Positions 27,136-35,846 of a DNA stretch of 64,000 nucleotides are shown piece by piece. The notes below the pieces were generated by a model. That model did no database searches and had not been told where the DNA came from. It worked only from the letters and a program-made list of their open reading frames with translations. Made by a program: the position numbers and the translations under genes. Position 1 is the first letter of the stretch. Every line of letters begins with the position of its first letter. The stretch is from Raineya sp. (GTDB taxonomy: Bacteria > Bacteroidota > Bacteroidia > Cytophagales > Thermonemataceae), in contig JALONN010000012.1 of the NCBI GenBank assembly GCA_025454915.1, positions 124,001 to 188,000 of the forward strand, given 5' to 3'.

Positions 27136-27705
27136 TCATTCTTTTCTTAGCCAACCCAGTAAATTTTTATCATAAATTTTCCATTTCCCCTGAGTCTGAG
27201 ATAACTTGAAAACTTCTCTCGATTTTCCCCAGGTACCTGCATTTTGCTGTATAATTTCTATTTCATTATTTTTTACATTTGAAATAATGGCTACATGCCC
27301 ATACTGATTGAATGTAGTAGGAGCAAAAACCACTAAATCATTAATTTTAGGCTTTGTTTTACTCAAATTCTGATACTGAATCAGATTACGTTGTTTGTTG
27401 AGCATACCATCTTGAAGATTCTTGTTGAAAAAATCTTTGGCATGTCCATAACTGTCGGGCATTTTATGTTTAAGATGATAATAGTAGTATCTTTTTACAA
27501 ACTCGACACACTGATATTTTAAACCTAAGTTATAACCATCAGGAGCTAAATTTCTTCCAAAAGTATTATTGACTGCCCCATTATAATAAACTAAAACCCC
27601 ATTGAGACTATCAATAGGGTTGCCAGCAGTTTTGTTGCTATTAGAAGGACTGCTACATTGCCATACTAAAATTGGAAAAGCAATCATCATCAATAAAAAT
27701 CTCAT
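27136..27705 (-). CDS. CHAP-domain amidase, possibly a lipoprotein
   Basis: A 189-aa protein. The N-terminal hydrophobic stretch ends in ILVWQC (C17), a loose lipobox. The CHAP (NlpC/P60-like) domain has the catalytic Cys in YQCVEFVKRYYYY (C65), the His in YGHVAII (H136), and a polar third residue in QQNAG. Such proteins cut peptidoglycan peptide bonds or glutathionylspermidine-type amides. Its ATG overlaps the purF stop as TAATG, so it is translationally coupled to purF. Confidence 0.83.
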   Translation of the reverse strand: MRFLLMMIAFPILVWQCSSPSNSNKTAGNPIDSLNGVLVYYNGAVNNTFGRNLAPDGYNLGLKYQCVEFVKRYYYYHLKHKMPDSYGHAKDFFNKNLQDGMLNKQRNLIQYQNLSKTKPKINDLVVFAPTTFNQYGHVAIISNVKNNEIEIIQQNAGTWGKSREVFKLSQTQGKWKIYDKNLLGWLRKE

Positions 27706-29558
27706 TAATATGCTCTTTCTAGATTACCTTGTAAATAATTCATAAGGGCTTTGTTTACAACTTTATAACCTCCAGGAGTTGGATAATTACCTGTAAAGTA
27801 CCAGTCTCCCAAATGGTTAGGACAAGCCTGATGCAAGCCTTCAACACTCTGATAAATGACACTTACTTCTGCTCTGATACCATCTTTGCGTATTATTTGA
27901 GCAATTTTATCAGAAATTTGTTCATCAGTAAAACAAGCATATAATTTCTGAGCTAAATTTTCAGACTCTTCTAAATTATTCAAATCTTTTTGCTCTATCT
28001 CGTCAATCAGATGGTCTTGTTTGGTTTCTTTGAGTAATTCTAACATTGCTCTGAAGGCAATAAAATCTTTCATACGAGACATGTCAATTCCGTAGCAGTC
28101 AGGGTAACGAATTTGTGGAGCTGATGAAACAATTACAATTTTCTTGGGTGAAAGTCCATCTAACATTTTGAGAATACTTTGTTCCAGAGTTGTTCCACGT
28201 ACAATGGAATCATCAATAACCACCAAGGTGTCAACATCTTTCTTTACAACATTATAGGTTGTGTCATAGACACTATTTACCATTTCTGTTCTTTGGCTGT
28301 CATCGGTGATAAATGTACGTAACTTTGCATCTTTGATGACTAATTTCTCAACACGAATGTTGTTACGCAAAATTTTCTTCAAGCCTTCTAAATCATTTTT
28401 TTCCAACAATTCAGCTCTTTTTTCAGCAAGATACTGTTCTATCCCCTGTATAAGTCCTAAAAATGATGTTTCAGCAGTATTGGGTACATACGAAAAAACG
28501 GTATTCTCTAAATCATAACCAATATTTTCTAGCACTTTAGAAGCAAGAAGGTGTCCTAATTTTTTACGTTCGGCATAAATTTTAGGGTCTGTACCTCTTG
28601 AAAAATAAATGCGTTCGAAGCTACACGAAAGCTGGGTAGTAGGTTCTGCAAATGGGCGTTGTTCAAAATCTCCATTTTTACTAACAATCAAAGCATGTGC
28701 AGGTTTGATTTCCTGAATCTGATCATATTCTATACTAAAAGCTAGTTTAATAGCTGCTCTTTCTGAAGCTGCAACCACAAATTCATCATTAGCATAAAAA
28801 TAGGCAGGACGAATACCAGCGGGATCTCTTGCTACAAACGCTGCCCCATATCCTGTCATGCCTACAATGGCGTATCCACCATCAAAATCTTTACATGCTC
28901 TACGCAAAACTCTTTGTAAATCAATCTTTTCCTCTATGATTTCAGACATTTCCTGTTTAGAAAACATATCTTTATGAGCATCATAAATTAGTTGGTTTTC
29001 TTCATCTAAAAAATGCCCGATTTTTTCCAGTACCGTAACGGTATCAATTCTTTCTTTGGGATGCTGTCCGAGATACAACAATTTATTAAAGAGAGCATCG
29101 TTATTGGTCATATTGAAATTGCCTGCAAGCACCAAATTTCTACTTCTCCAGTTATTTTGTCGCAAGAACGGATGGCAGTTTTCGATAGAGTTAAGACCAT
29201 GTGTTCCATAACGTAAATGCCCAAGTAAAAGCTCTCCTGTAAAGGCTACATTGCTTTTGAGCCATGTAGCATCTAATTTTTCTTTTTTACGAGATTTGAT
29301 AGATTTCTTAACTTTTTTGCCAATCTTTTTGAAGATTTTTTGTGTAGCTCTCTGACTTGTAGAGCGATACCTGCTGATATATCTTACGCCTGGTTCTACA
29401 TCTAGTTTGATGGTTGCAATACCAGCACCGTCTTGTCCACGATTGCTTTGTTTTTCCATCATCATATAGAGCTTTTGTAAAGGATACGTAGCTGAACCAT
29501 ATTTATCTAAATAGTATTGATAAGGCTTACGTAAACGAATAAAAGCAATGCCACACAT
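27705..29558 (-). CDS. purF: amidophosphoribosyltransferase (large PurF-type)
   Basis: A 617-aa enzyme of the first step of purine synthesis (PRPP plus glutamine to phosphoribosylamine). The start is set at 29558 so that MCGIAF places the catalytic Cys at position 2, as in all class II amidotransferases; the open frame continues upstream to 29651 without that feature. The amidotransferase half has NRGQDGAG and LRYGTHG. The PRTase half has the PRPP loop VIDDSIVRGTT. It is longer than E. coli PurF (505 aa), as is a known Bacteroidota form. Whether it is the only PurF of the genome is not known. Confidence 0.9.
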   Translation of the reverse strand: MCGIAFIRLRKPYQYYLDKYGSATYPLQKLYMMMEKQSNRGQDGAGIATIKLDVEPGVRYISRYRSTSQRATQKIFKKIGKKVKKSIKSRKKEKLDATWLKSNVAFTGELLLGHLRYGTHGLNSIENCHPFLRQNNWRSRNLVLAGNFNMTNNDALFNKLLYLGQHPKERIDTVTVLEKIGHFLDEENQLIYDAHKDMFSKQEMSEIIEEKIDLQRVLRRACKDFDGGYAIVGMTGYGAAFVARDPAGIRPAYFYANDEFVVAASERAAIKLAFSIEYDQIQEIKPAHALIVSKNGDFEQRPFAEPTTQLSCSFERIYFSRGTDPKIYAERKKLGHLLASKVLENIGYDLENTVFSYVPNTAETSFLGLIQGIEQYLAEKRAELLEKNDLEGLKKILRNNIRVEKLVIKDAKLRTFITDDSQRTEMVNSVYDTTYNVVKKDVDTLVVIDDSIVRGTTLEQSILKMLDGLSPKKIVIVSSAPQIRYPDCYGIDMSRMKDFIAFRAMLELLKETKQDHLIDEIEQKDLNNLEESENLAQKLYACFTDEQISDKIAQIIRKDGIRAEVSVIYQSVEGLHQACPNHLGDWYFTGNYPTPGGYKVVNKALMNYLQGNLERAY

Positions 29559-29596
29559 AAGAAAAATATAAAAAGTGAATAATAAATTTGGGTCTG

Positions 29597-29604
29597 CAAA
29601 GATA
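29597..29604 (-). promoter_or_regulatory. -7 element, likely purF promoter
   Basis: On the minus strand TATCTTTG, an exact TAnnTTTG match, 38 bases before the purF ATG. No clear -33 element is seen. It is consistent with the shorter purF start. Confidence 0.45.
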
Positions 29605-29639
29605 ACAAAATTTATCAAGAAATGATTTGGGTTTTTCTT

Positions 29640-29647
29640 TATCTTTG
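29640..29647 (+). promoter_or_regulatory. -7 element, likely lnt promoter
   Basis: TATCTTTG on the plus strand, an exact TAnnTTTG match, 22 bases before ATG 29669. No good -33 element. It has the same 8-mer as the divergent purF element. Confidence 0.45.
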
Positions 29648-29668
29648 GCAACCTTTCAGTTCATGGTT

Positions 29669-31261
29669 ATGGAAATTATAAAAAGAAAAAATCTCTGGCT
29701 AATTACACTATTAGTTCCTGTATTTTTAAGCCCAGCATGGTATTTTGCAGGTGGATGCCTCTTGCTATTTATAGGTTTTGTTCCTCTATTAATGATAGAG
29801 CAAGAAATAAGGAATAAAAGTCCTAAATATCCTAAACTGCAATTTTTTGGTTATACTTATCTGAGTTTATTTTTATGGAATGTAGCCACTACTTGGTGGG
29901 TTTGGAATGCCAGTGCTGGTGGAGCAATAGGTATGCTGATAGCCAACACCCTTCTGATGACTCTTCCGTGGGTGTTTTACAGTCAGGTGAAACAAAAACT
30001 AGGCTTAAAATGGGGACTATGGGCTTGGGTTTTATTCTGGATGGCTTTTGAATATATTCATCTCAATTGGGACTTGAGCTGGTCATGGCTGAACTTAGGC
30101 AATGGTTTTGCTTATTCACATTTCTTTATACAATGGTATGAATATACAGGTTCTTTAGGTGGAACATTGTGGGTTATAATCTTTAATATACTGTTTTATG
30201 AAGCAATACAGAAAGGATTTTCAAGAAAAGCCATATCGACTTTAGCATCTTTAATCATAGTACCTATCATAACCTCAATCATTTTATATATAACTCATCA
30301 GGAAAAGGGAGAAAATGTGGAAGTGGTTGTTGTTCAACCTAATATAGATCCTTACTCTCAGAAATTTATAGGGCAAAATTCTTTTATTCCTTACGATAAG
30401 CAAGCCAAAATATTTTTAGAGCTCGCACAAAAACAAATTACAAATCAAACAGAACTTGTTGTTTTTCCAGAAACAGCCTTTGACGAAGGTTATGATGAAA
30501 GAGGAATCAAAGATTACATTCCAATACGTATGATAAGTGATTTTGTAAGAAACAAAGATAATCTTTATTTACTTGGAGGCACTACTTCGTGGTTAATTTA
30601 TGGAAAGGATAAAAAAAGCTTCACAGCTCGCCAAAATGAACAAGTAGGTTTTTATGATGTTTTCAATACGGCTATGTTTTTTGGAAACAAAGTGGATAGT
30701 GTAGCTTTATATCACAAATCGAAACTCGTACCATTGGTAGAATCTATGCCTTATCCTGCAATTATTGAAACTATTTTTGGAAGTTTAATTATTAATTTGG
30801 GAGGCTCTTCGGGGGGGCTTGGTAAACAACCAGAAAGAGAGGTGTTTTTTTCTAAAAAATTTGGATATGCTCCTATTATCTGTTATGAGTCTGTTTATGG
30901 AGAATATGTAACAGAATATGTACAAAAAGGAGCAAATATATTGTGTGTAATTACCAATGATGGTTGGTGGGGTGATACGCCAGGTTACAAGCAACATTTA
31001 CAAATGGCTCGTTTAAGGGCTATTGAAACCCGTAGAGCAGTAGCTCGTTCTGCAAATACAGGTATTTCAGGGTTTATCAATCAGAGAGGAGACATTATAG
31101 AAAAAACAGCTTATTGGGTATCAGATGTGCGTAAACAAACACTCCAAGCTAATACTGAAAAAACCTTGTATGTACAAATAGGTGATATTCTGGGTAAAAT
31201 AGCAACTTGGGCATCTTTATTGATCATAATTTATGGATTTATTAAAAGAAAAGCATCCTAG
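29669..31261 (+). CDS. lnt: apolipoprotein N-acyltransferase
   Basis: A 530-aa inner-membrane enzyme that adds the third acyl chain to lipoproteins. The N-terminal ~210 residues hold about six membrane helices (WYFAGGCLLLFIGFVPLLM, WGLWAWVLFWMAFEYI). A C-N hydrolase domain follows with the catalytic Glu in VVFPETAFDEG, Lys in HKSKLVPLVE, and Cys in IICYESVYGE. A final helix (IATWASLLIIIYGFI) closes it. The start is taken at 29669; Met at 29663 is the alternative. Length is typical. Confidence 0.92.
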   Translation: MEIIKRKNLWLITLLVPVFLSPAWYFAGGCLLLFIGFVPLLMIEQEIRNKSPKYPKLQFFGYTYLSLFLWNVATTWWVWNASAGGAIGMLIANTLLMTLPWVFYSQVKQKLGLKWGLWAWVLFWMAFEYIHLNWDLSWSWLNLGNGFAYSHFFIQWYEYTGSLGGTLWVIIFNILFYEAIQKGFSRKAISTLASLIIVPIITSIILYITHQEKGENVEVVVVQPNIDPYSQKFIGQNSFIPYDKQAKIFLELAQKQITNQTELVVFPETAFDEGYDERGIKDYIPIRMISDFVRNKDNLYLLGGTTSWLIYGKDKKSFTARQNEQVGFYDVFNTAMFFGNKVDSVALYHKSKLVPLVESMPYPAIIETIFGSLIINLGGSSGGLGKQPEREVFFSKKFGYAPIICYESVYGEYVTEYVQKGANILCVITNDGWWGDTPGYKQHLQMARLRAIETRRAVARSANTGISGFINQRGDIIEKTAYWVSDVRKQTLQANTEKTLYVQIGDILGKIATWASLLIIIYGFIKRKAS

Positions 31262-31285
31262 ATATATCAATCAATAAATCTGTTA

Positions 31286-31720
31286 ATGATTATGTATTAC
31301 TGGATATTTATAAGTTTCCTATTATTACCTTTTAATAAATCTTTTTCAAACCAGAAAATGGAAGAAAATGTTGAATTTAAAGCTATTGTAGAAATAGAAG
31401 GGCACATGGCTATTGGCTGGGGATATAAAATAAGATGCAGAGTGTTAGAAATAAAATCAGGAGAATTGCCAAAGCTAAAATCGTATAATCAAAGTACAGA
31501 TATTTTTATATTAGGCTGGACAGCGGGTTTTAAGGGAAAAACAGGCAAAAAAGGTACTGATTTTCAAGAAATACCACCTATTATCAAAGAAAAATATTTG
31601 ATGACATTCCTCTATGATGGAACATTAAATGAAAAAGCGTACGATGCTCCCGTAACAGGATTTACAGATTCGATGGATAGAATTTGGTTCTTAAAAGAAC
31701 TGCAAAAGATTAACCCTTAG
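31286..31720 (+). CDS. small exported protein of unknown function
   Basis: A 144-aa protein with a signal peptide (YYWIFISFLLLPFNKSFS) and a beta-rich body (FKAIVEIEGHMAIGWGYKIRCRVLEIKSGEL). The pattern of a small OB/Ig-like fold with an LMTFLYDGTLNE strand recurs in Bacteroidota periplasmic proteins, but I cannot name a family. Its end overlaps the convergent hydrolase gene by 11 bases. Confidence 0.65.
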   Translation: MIMYYWIFISFLLLPFNKSFSNQKMEENVEFKAIVEIEGHMAIGWGYKIRCRVLEIKSGELPKLKSYNQSTDIFILGWTAGFKGKTGKKGTDFQEIPPIIKEKYLMTFLYDGTLNEKAYDAPVTGFTDSMDRIWFLKELQKINP

Positions 31721-32615
31721 ATTTTAGAAAAGCCATTACCTCTGTGATATATATTTGGGGCTGTTCCAGCCAACCATAATGTCCACAATTATCCATTAAA
31801 ATTAGTTTGGATTTGGGAAGAATCTTATGGGCTTTTTCAGATAAATAGGTATTTAACACATCATTTTTTCCTTGTATAATTAAGACAGGCTTTTTAAAAG
31901 TTTTTAAACTTTCTTTGCAGTCAAAATTGATTTTCTGCATGTTATCAAATACCAACCCGTTGATGGTCATGTTAGCTTGAGTAAGCCTTTCAGCAAGCAT
32001 ATCAACATATTTATCTGTAACCAAATAAGCAGAAGCTAAAACTTTGGCTCTTTGGAGACGTGTAGGCTTAGATGTATCTCCTTTAGCTATTTTATTATCC
32101 CAATAACGTAGAGAGTCTCTTTCTGTGGGAGTCAGGGGTTTATATAAATCAAAATTTGCAAATAAATCTAAATCCACACCCCCTGAAGAAGATAAAACCA
32201 ATCTGTCTATTTTATTACTATGTTTGGTGGCATAATAAGAAGCTAGCATTCCCCCAAAAGAATGCCCTAGAATATTCCAAGATTTATAGCCTAAATGTAC
32301 TCTGATTTTCTCAATATCCTCAACCATTTTATCTAAAGTAATAGTCTGGCTATTAATGGTTTGCATGGTAGATTTTCCTGTACCTCGTTGGTCATAAATG
32401 ATAGCACAATGCTCTTTGCTAATAATTTCGGCAAGATTAGCAAAACCATTGCTATTCATACCAGGTCCTCCATTGATAATGAGTACAGGTGAGCCTTCTG
32501 AACCAAATGTCTTAAAATGAATATTATTTCCATCAAAAGAGATATTGTATTCTTTTTGAGCTTTCATATTGAAAGAATATAAAATCAAATGGATACATAT
32601 AAATAAAAACCTCAT
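31710..32615 (-). CDS. exported alpha/beta-hydrolase, proline iminopeptidase-like
   Basis: A 301-aa protein with a signal peptide (FLFICIHLILYSFNMKA). The oxyanion region is VLIINGGPGMNSNGF (the NGGPG motif typical of proline iminopeptidases, family S33). The nucleophile is in ILGHSFGGM, the Asp in IQGKNDVLN, and the His in NCGHYGWLEQP. It probably acts as a periplasmic aminopeptidase or esterase. Its ATG lies at the foot of a 12-bp hairpin (32613-32644). It follows the amidohydrolase gene by about 40 bases. Confidence 0.85.
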   Translation of the reverse strand: MRFLFICIHLILYSFNMKAQKEYNISFDGNNIHFKTFGSEGSPVLIINGGPGMNSNGFANLAEIISKEHCAIIYDQRGTGKSTMQTINSQTITLDKMVEDIEKIRVHLGYKSWNILGHSFGGMLASYYATKHSNKIDRLVLSSSGGVDLDLFANFDLYKPLTPTERDSLRYWDNKIAKGDTSKPTRLQRAKVLASAYLVTDKYVDMLAERLTQANMTINGLVFDNMQKINFDCKESLKTFKKPVLIIQGKNDVLNTYLSEKAHKILPKSKLILMDNCGHYGWLEQPQIYITEVMAFLKSKG

Positions 32616-32644
32616 AACATTATACTTTTAAATATAATGTTATG
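32613..32644. terminator. hairpin covering the hydrolase start codon
   Basis: A 12-bp perfect stem CATAACATTATA / TATAATGTTATG with an 8-base loop. The ATG of the 31710-32615 gene is the last three bases of the stem on the minus strand. It could be a weak terminator for the upstream amidohydrolase gene or a translation-controlling hairpin; no clean T run follows. Confidence 0.5.
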
Positions 32645-32654
32645 AGATAGCTTT

Positions 32655-33953
32655 TTATTGTATGATACGTCCGTTTTTAACTTTTAATTGTATGTTTTTT
32701 ATAGCATTTATATCAATATAAGGATTATTGGATAAAAGCAGGAAACTAGATTCATAACCCTCTTGAATCAGACCAATTTTTCTTTTTGGAAATATATTTT
32801 GTGGAGTTTTTGTACATAATATATTTATGAGTTGTTGATTGGTAAAAACCTTGTTTTGTATCAGACTTTCTATTTCTGGCTTGAGTGTTCTCCCATATAA
32901 ATCAGTTCCTAAAGCAATATTTACACCTTCTTTATATAAGTTTTGTAAAAGTTCTTTTTTGTATTGAAACATAATTTCGGATTCATTGGAATGTTTGGTT
33001 TCAGTCCCATTTTCATCATAATCTGATGTATAGTCTAAGTTAAATGTTGGAATAATTTCTATTTTCTTTTGCTTCAAGAACTTGATGTCTTGTGTTTTCA
33101 AGCAATATTTTTCTTTTGTTTCTGGTTTGCCATTCCAGCTATAACCAGGCATATGGGCTAATACATCTACACCGATTTTAGCACAAAGTTTCGCATCATT
33201 TGCTGTTTCTACATGAGCAAATACTCTTAAACCTTCATTATGAGCTTTCTTTACAACATATTGAGCTACTTCTGGCGATAAGCCATTATCATCAACTTTT
33301 TCTAGTTTTCTTTTGGTGACATAATTTTCTGCATCTATCAAACAAATTTTAATATGATCTGGCTTATATTTGGCAATTAAAGACCATTTCTTATCTACAT
33401 CTTCTTTGCTATCTAGGAAGTAATAGGCATTATTTTCTACAATTCTACTTTTCTTGATAGAATCCGCATATTTTATTTGTAAAATAGGAGCATATATACC
33501 CATTGCCATGGGTTCATAGGGGTAAAATCCGTGTCCATAAGTAGATGTAAGTATACCATTAGCATAGGTAGCTTCTAAAGTATTCATTTGTTGAAGTATT
33601 TTTCGTGTATTTTCTGTATTACTTCCATGATTACCCAGTATTTGTACATAGAATACACCTTCTTTCAGGTATTCCTGTACCATTTCTTTTAAACGCCAAG
33701 AACCATCTAAATTATGTGTATGAGCGTCTCCAAAAGGAGGAATACAAAAACCATTTTTTAAATCAATAATACTATCAATACGATTAGGTTTTTTAAAAGA
33801 GAAAATACCATTGATACTATAAAGCTTTTTTTGTTTAAAAGAGCCATTTATAAGCCAGTATCCGTTTTTATACTCATAAATTTGTGTATAAGATATAAAG
33901 GGTATCAATAACAAAAATGCCCTAAATAATAATTTTAAGATTTTTAAATACAT
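32655..33953 (-). CDS. exported amidohydrolase-family metal enzyme
   Basis: A 432-aa amidohydrolase. The start MYLKILKLLFRAFLLLIPF at 33953 gives a signal peptide; the longer frame to 34049 does not. Metal ligands are visible as GDAHTHN (HxH), the His in VFAHVETAND, the His in DVLAHMPG, and the Asp in LGTDLYG, the full set of a subtype I or III imidazolonepropionase/dipeptidase-like site. The substrate is unknown. It is divergent from the LytS operon, with a shared regulatory dyad between them. Confidence 0.82.
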   Translation of the reverse strand: MYLKILKLLFRAFLLLIPFISYTQIYEYKNGYWLINGSFKQKKLYSINGIFSFKKPNRIDSIIDLKNGFCIPPFGDAHTHNLDGSWRLKEMVQEYLKEGVFYVQILGNHGSNTENTRKILQQMNTLEATYANGILTSTYGHGFYPYEPMAMGIYAPILQIKYADSIKKSRIVENNAYYFLDSKEDVDKKWSLIAKYKPDHIKICLIDAENYVTKRKLEKVDDNGLSPEVAQYVVKKAHNEGLRVFAHVETANDAKLCAKIGVDVLAHMPGYSWNGKPETKEKYCLKTQDIKFLKQKKIEIIPTFNLDYTSDYDENGTETKHSNESEIMFQYKKELLQNLYKEGVNIALGTDLYGRTLKPEIESLIQNKVFTNQQLINILCTKTPQNIFPKRKIGLIQEGYESSFLLLSNNPYIDINAIKNIQLKVKNGRIIQ

Positions 33954-34032
33954 AAAATAAACTTTAATAGAGTTAATAATTTCATGAAAAAATAATTGTA
34001 AGAAATATGCAATCGTCTTTATATTTTTTATT

Positions 34033-34076
34033 TTCATGAAGTAAATCAATTCATTTATAAAGAATTTACCATGAAA
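34033..34076. promoter_or_regulatory. candidate LytTR-region operator (inverted repeat)
   Basis: TTCATGAAGTAAAT at 34033-34046 faces ATTTACCATGAAA (ending 34076) as an imperfect dyad with a 17-base spacer. The right arm is preceded by TTATAAAGAA. The same block recurs at 37563-37587 in front of the hydrolase at 35839-37539. It lies between the amidohydrolase and the LytS kinase gene. Confidence 0.55.
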
Positions 34077-34096
34077 TTTTCGTTAATTGGTAAAAT

Positions 34097-35134
34097 ATGA
34101 CGTTGAATAACAAAAGTATATGGAAAGTCTTAATGGTAGTGTATCTATTAATGTTGATAGGCTACACAATTACATTATATACTGTTCAAAGAAATTTTCA
34201 ATTCTTAGACAGAATGCTCATAGATTATACCATAAAGGTTGTTCTTACAATTCCTTTTTTGTGGTTAGTATTTTTAAAACTTAGGCATTTGTCCATTTAC
34301 GGAAAAATGGCTTTACATATTTTTTTATGTCCCTTATACATATTCATTTGGATATATTTATATCATGAAGTATGTGATTGGTTTGGGATATTTTATTTGA
34401 AGGGAATTGCTATGGTTTGGGATATTTATATACCTTTTTTGTTATATATAACACAATTTAGCATCCTACATATTCATGAGTATTATCAAATATACCGAAA
34501 ACAGCTTGTTAGAGAAAATGAGTTGCAAAAAGCACAAATACAAAGTGAACTTTCTGCATTAAGGGCTCAAATTAATCCTCATTTTTTATACAATGTATTG
34601 AATACAATTAGTGCAGGTTTATCTCCACAACAAGAAGAATCCAGAGAACTTATTGCTAATTTAGCTGACTTATTTAGGCTTCAATTGCAAGTGTCTCAAA
34701 AAGAACAGATTACTCTTGAAGAAGAATTGTCGTTTGTTCAAAAATATTTAGATTTAGAAAAAGCACGTTTTAAAGATAAAATTCATATTTCTTTTGAAGT
34801 AGATATAACAACCTTACAAATACCAATATCTCCACTGTTGATTCAACCTTTGGTAGAAAATGCTATCAAACATGGGATAGCCCCAATTTTAAATAATGGA
34901 GTAATTACAATTAAGACTTTCTTGAAAGATAATTTCTTGAATATTGAAGTTTTAGATACAGGAATAGGTTTTGTAGAAGCAAGCATAGAAAACAGTAATG
35001 GTGTTGGTATTAAGAATACAAAGCTACGTTTAGAAAAGCTCTACGGAACGTTGTTGGAGTTTGAGCATCTTCTTCCACAAGGTACAAAAGTATACTTTAA
35101 AATACCTATTGAAAACATAGAACATGGAAAATAA
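34097..35134 (+). CDS. LytS-type sensor histidine kinase
   Basis: A 345-aa membrane kinase of the His_kinase (PF06580) family. Four membrane helices lie in residues 8-140 (VLMVVYLLMLIGYTITLY, VVLTIPFLWLVFL, IFLCPLYIFIWIYLY, IPFLLYITQFSIL). After a short coiled coil comes the H box QINPHFLYNVLNTI with the phospho-acceptor H162. The ATPase domain has PLVENAIKHGI (N box) and DTGIGF. No extracellular sensor domain is present. It overlaps the response regulator gene by 11 bases. Confidence 0.92.
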   Translation: MTLNNKSIWKVLMVVYLLMLIGYTITLYTVQRNFQFLDRMLIDYTIKVVLTIPFLWLVFLKLRHLSIYGKMALHIFLCPLYIFIWIYLYHEVCDWFGIFYLKGIAMVWDIYIPFLLYITQFSILHIHEYYQIYRKQLVRENELQKAQIQSELSALRAQINPHFLYNVLNTISAGLSPQQEESRELIANLADLFRLQLQVSQKEQITLEEELSFVQKYLDLEKARFKDKIHISFEVDITTLQIPISPLLIQPLVENAIKHGIAPILNNGVITIKTFLKDNFLNIEVLDTGIGFVEASIENSNGVGIKNTKLRLEKLYGTLLEFEHLLPQGTKVYFKIPIENIEHGK

Positions 35135-35846
35135 AAAAGTTATAATTATTGATGACGAAGAAGCTGCAAGAACAATTTTACGAGAGTATATAATATCTTA
35201 CACTTCTTATCAAATTGTTGATGAAGCAACGAACGGACAAGAAGCTGTGGAAATGATCAATAAAAATAATCCAGACCTTATTTTTTTAGATGTTCAAATG
35301 CCAATTTTAAATGGATTTGAGGTATTAACACATTTGAATCAAATACCGCCCATTATTTTTTCTACAGCATACGATCAATATGCTCTCAAAGCATTTGAGG
35401 TACATGCTCTGGACTATTTATTAAAACCTTACACAAAAAGCCGTTTTATGAAGGCATTGGAAAGGGTATTCGAAATTAGTCATTTAAAGTCTTTAGTAGA
35501 GCAAGTCCATCAGAAAAAGCAGTATTTAGAAAAAATATTTGTTTCTTATAGAAATAGACTTATTACCATTGATGCTATTGATATTATATATATTGAAGCT
35601 CAAGGAGATTATGCCAATTTAATAACTACAAAGGGCAATTTTCTATCAAATGAAGGACTGGGAGGTCTGGAAACTAAATTAGATCCTCAACTATTTGTTA
35701 GAATTCATAGATCTGCTATTGTTAATCTAAATTATGTTGATAAAATAGAAAATGAAAACAGTCATTACATCATCTGTCTAACTAATGGAGTTCATTTAAA
35801 AGTAAGCAGAGCAAATAAGTATAAAATTAAAGATAGAATTATTTAA
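35124..35846 (+). CDS. LytTR-type response regulator
   Basis: A 240-aa two-component regulator. The receiver domain has IIIDDEEAAR and the phospho-acceptor D56 in FLDVQMP, then Thr and Lys in FSTAYD and LLKPYT. The C-terminal LytTR DNA-binding domain (about 135-240) has IEAQGDYANLITTKG and the RIHRSAIVNLNYVDKI signature. It pairs with the LytS kinase. The candidate target motif is found at 34033-34076 and 37563-37587. Its end overlaps the convergent hydrolase gene by 8 bases. Confidence 0.93.
   Translation: MENKKVIIIDDEEAARTILREYIISYTSYQIVDEATNGQEAVEMINKNNPDLIFLDVQMPILNGFEVLTHLNQIPPIIFSTAYDQYALKAFEVHALDYLLKPYTKSRFMKALERVFEISHLKSLVEQVHQKKQYLEKIFVSYRNRLITIDAIDIIYIEAQGDYANLITTKGNFLSNEGLGGLETKLDPQLFVRIHRSAIVNLNYVDKIENENSHYIICLTNGVHLKVSRANKYKIKDRII

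Noticed and set aside
29559..29651. Longer start for purF
   Set aside because: It would bury the catalytic Cys that must follow the first Met, and it overlaps the -7 elements.
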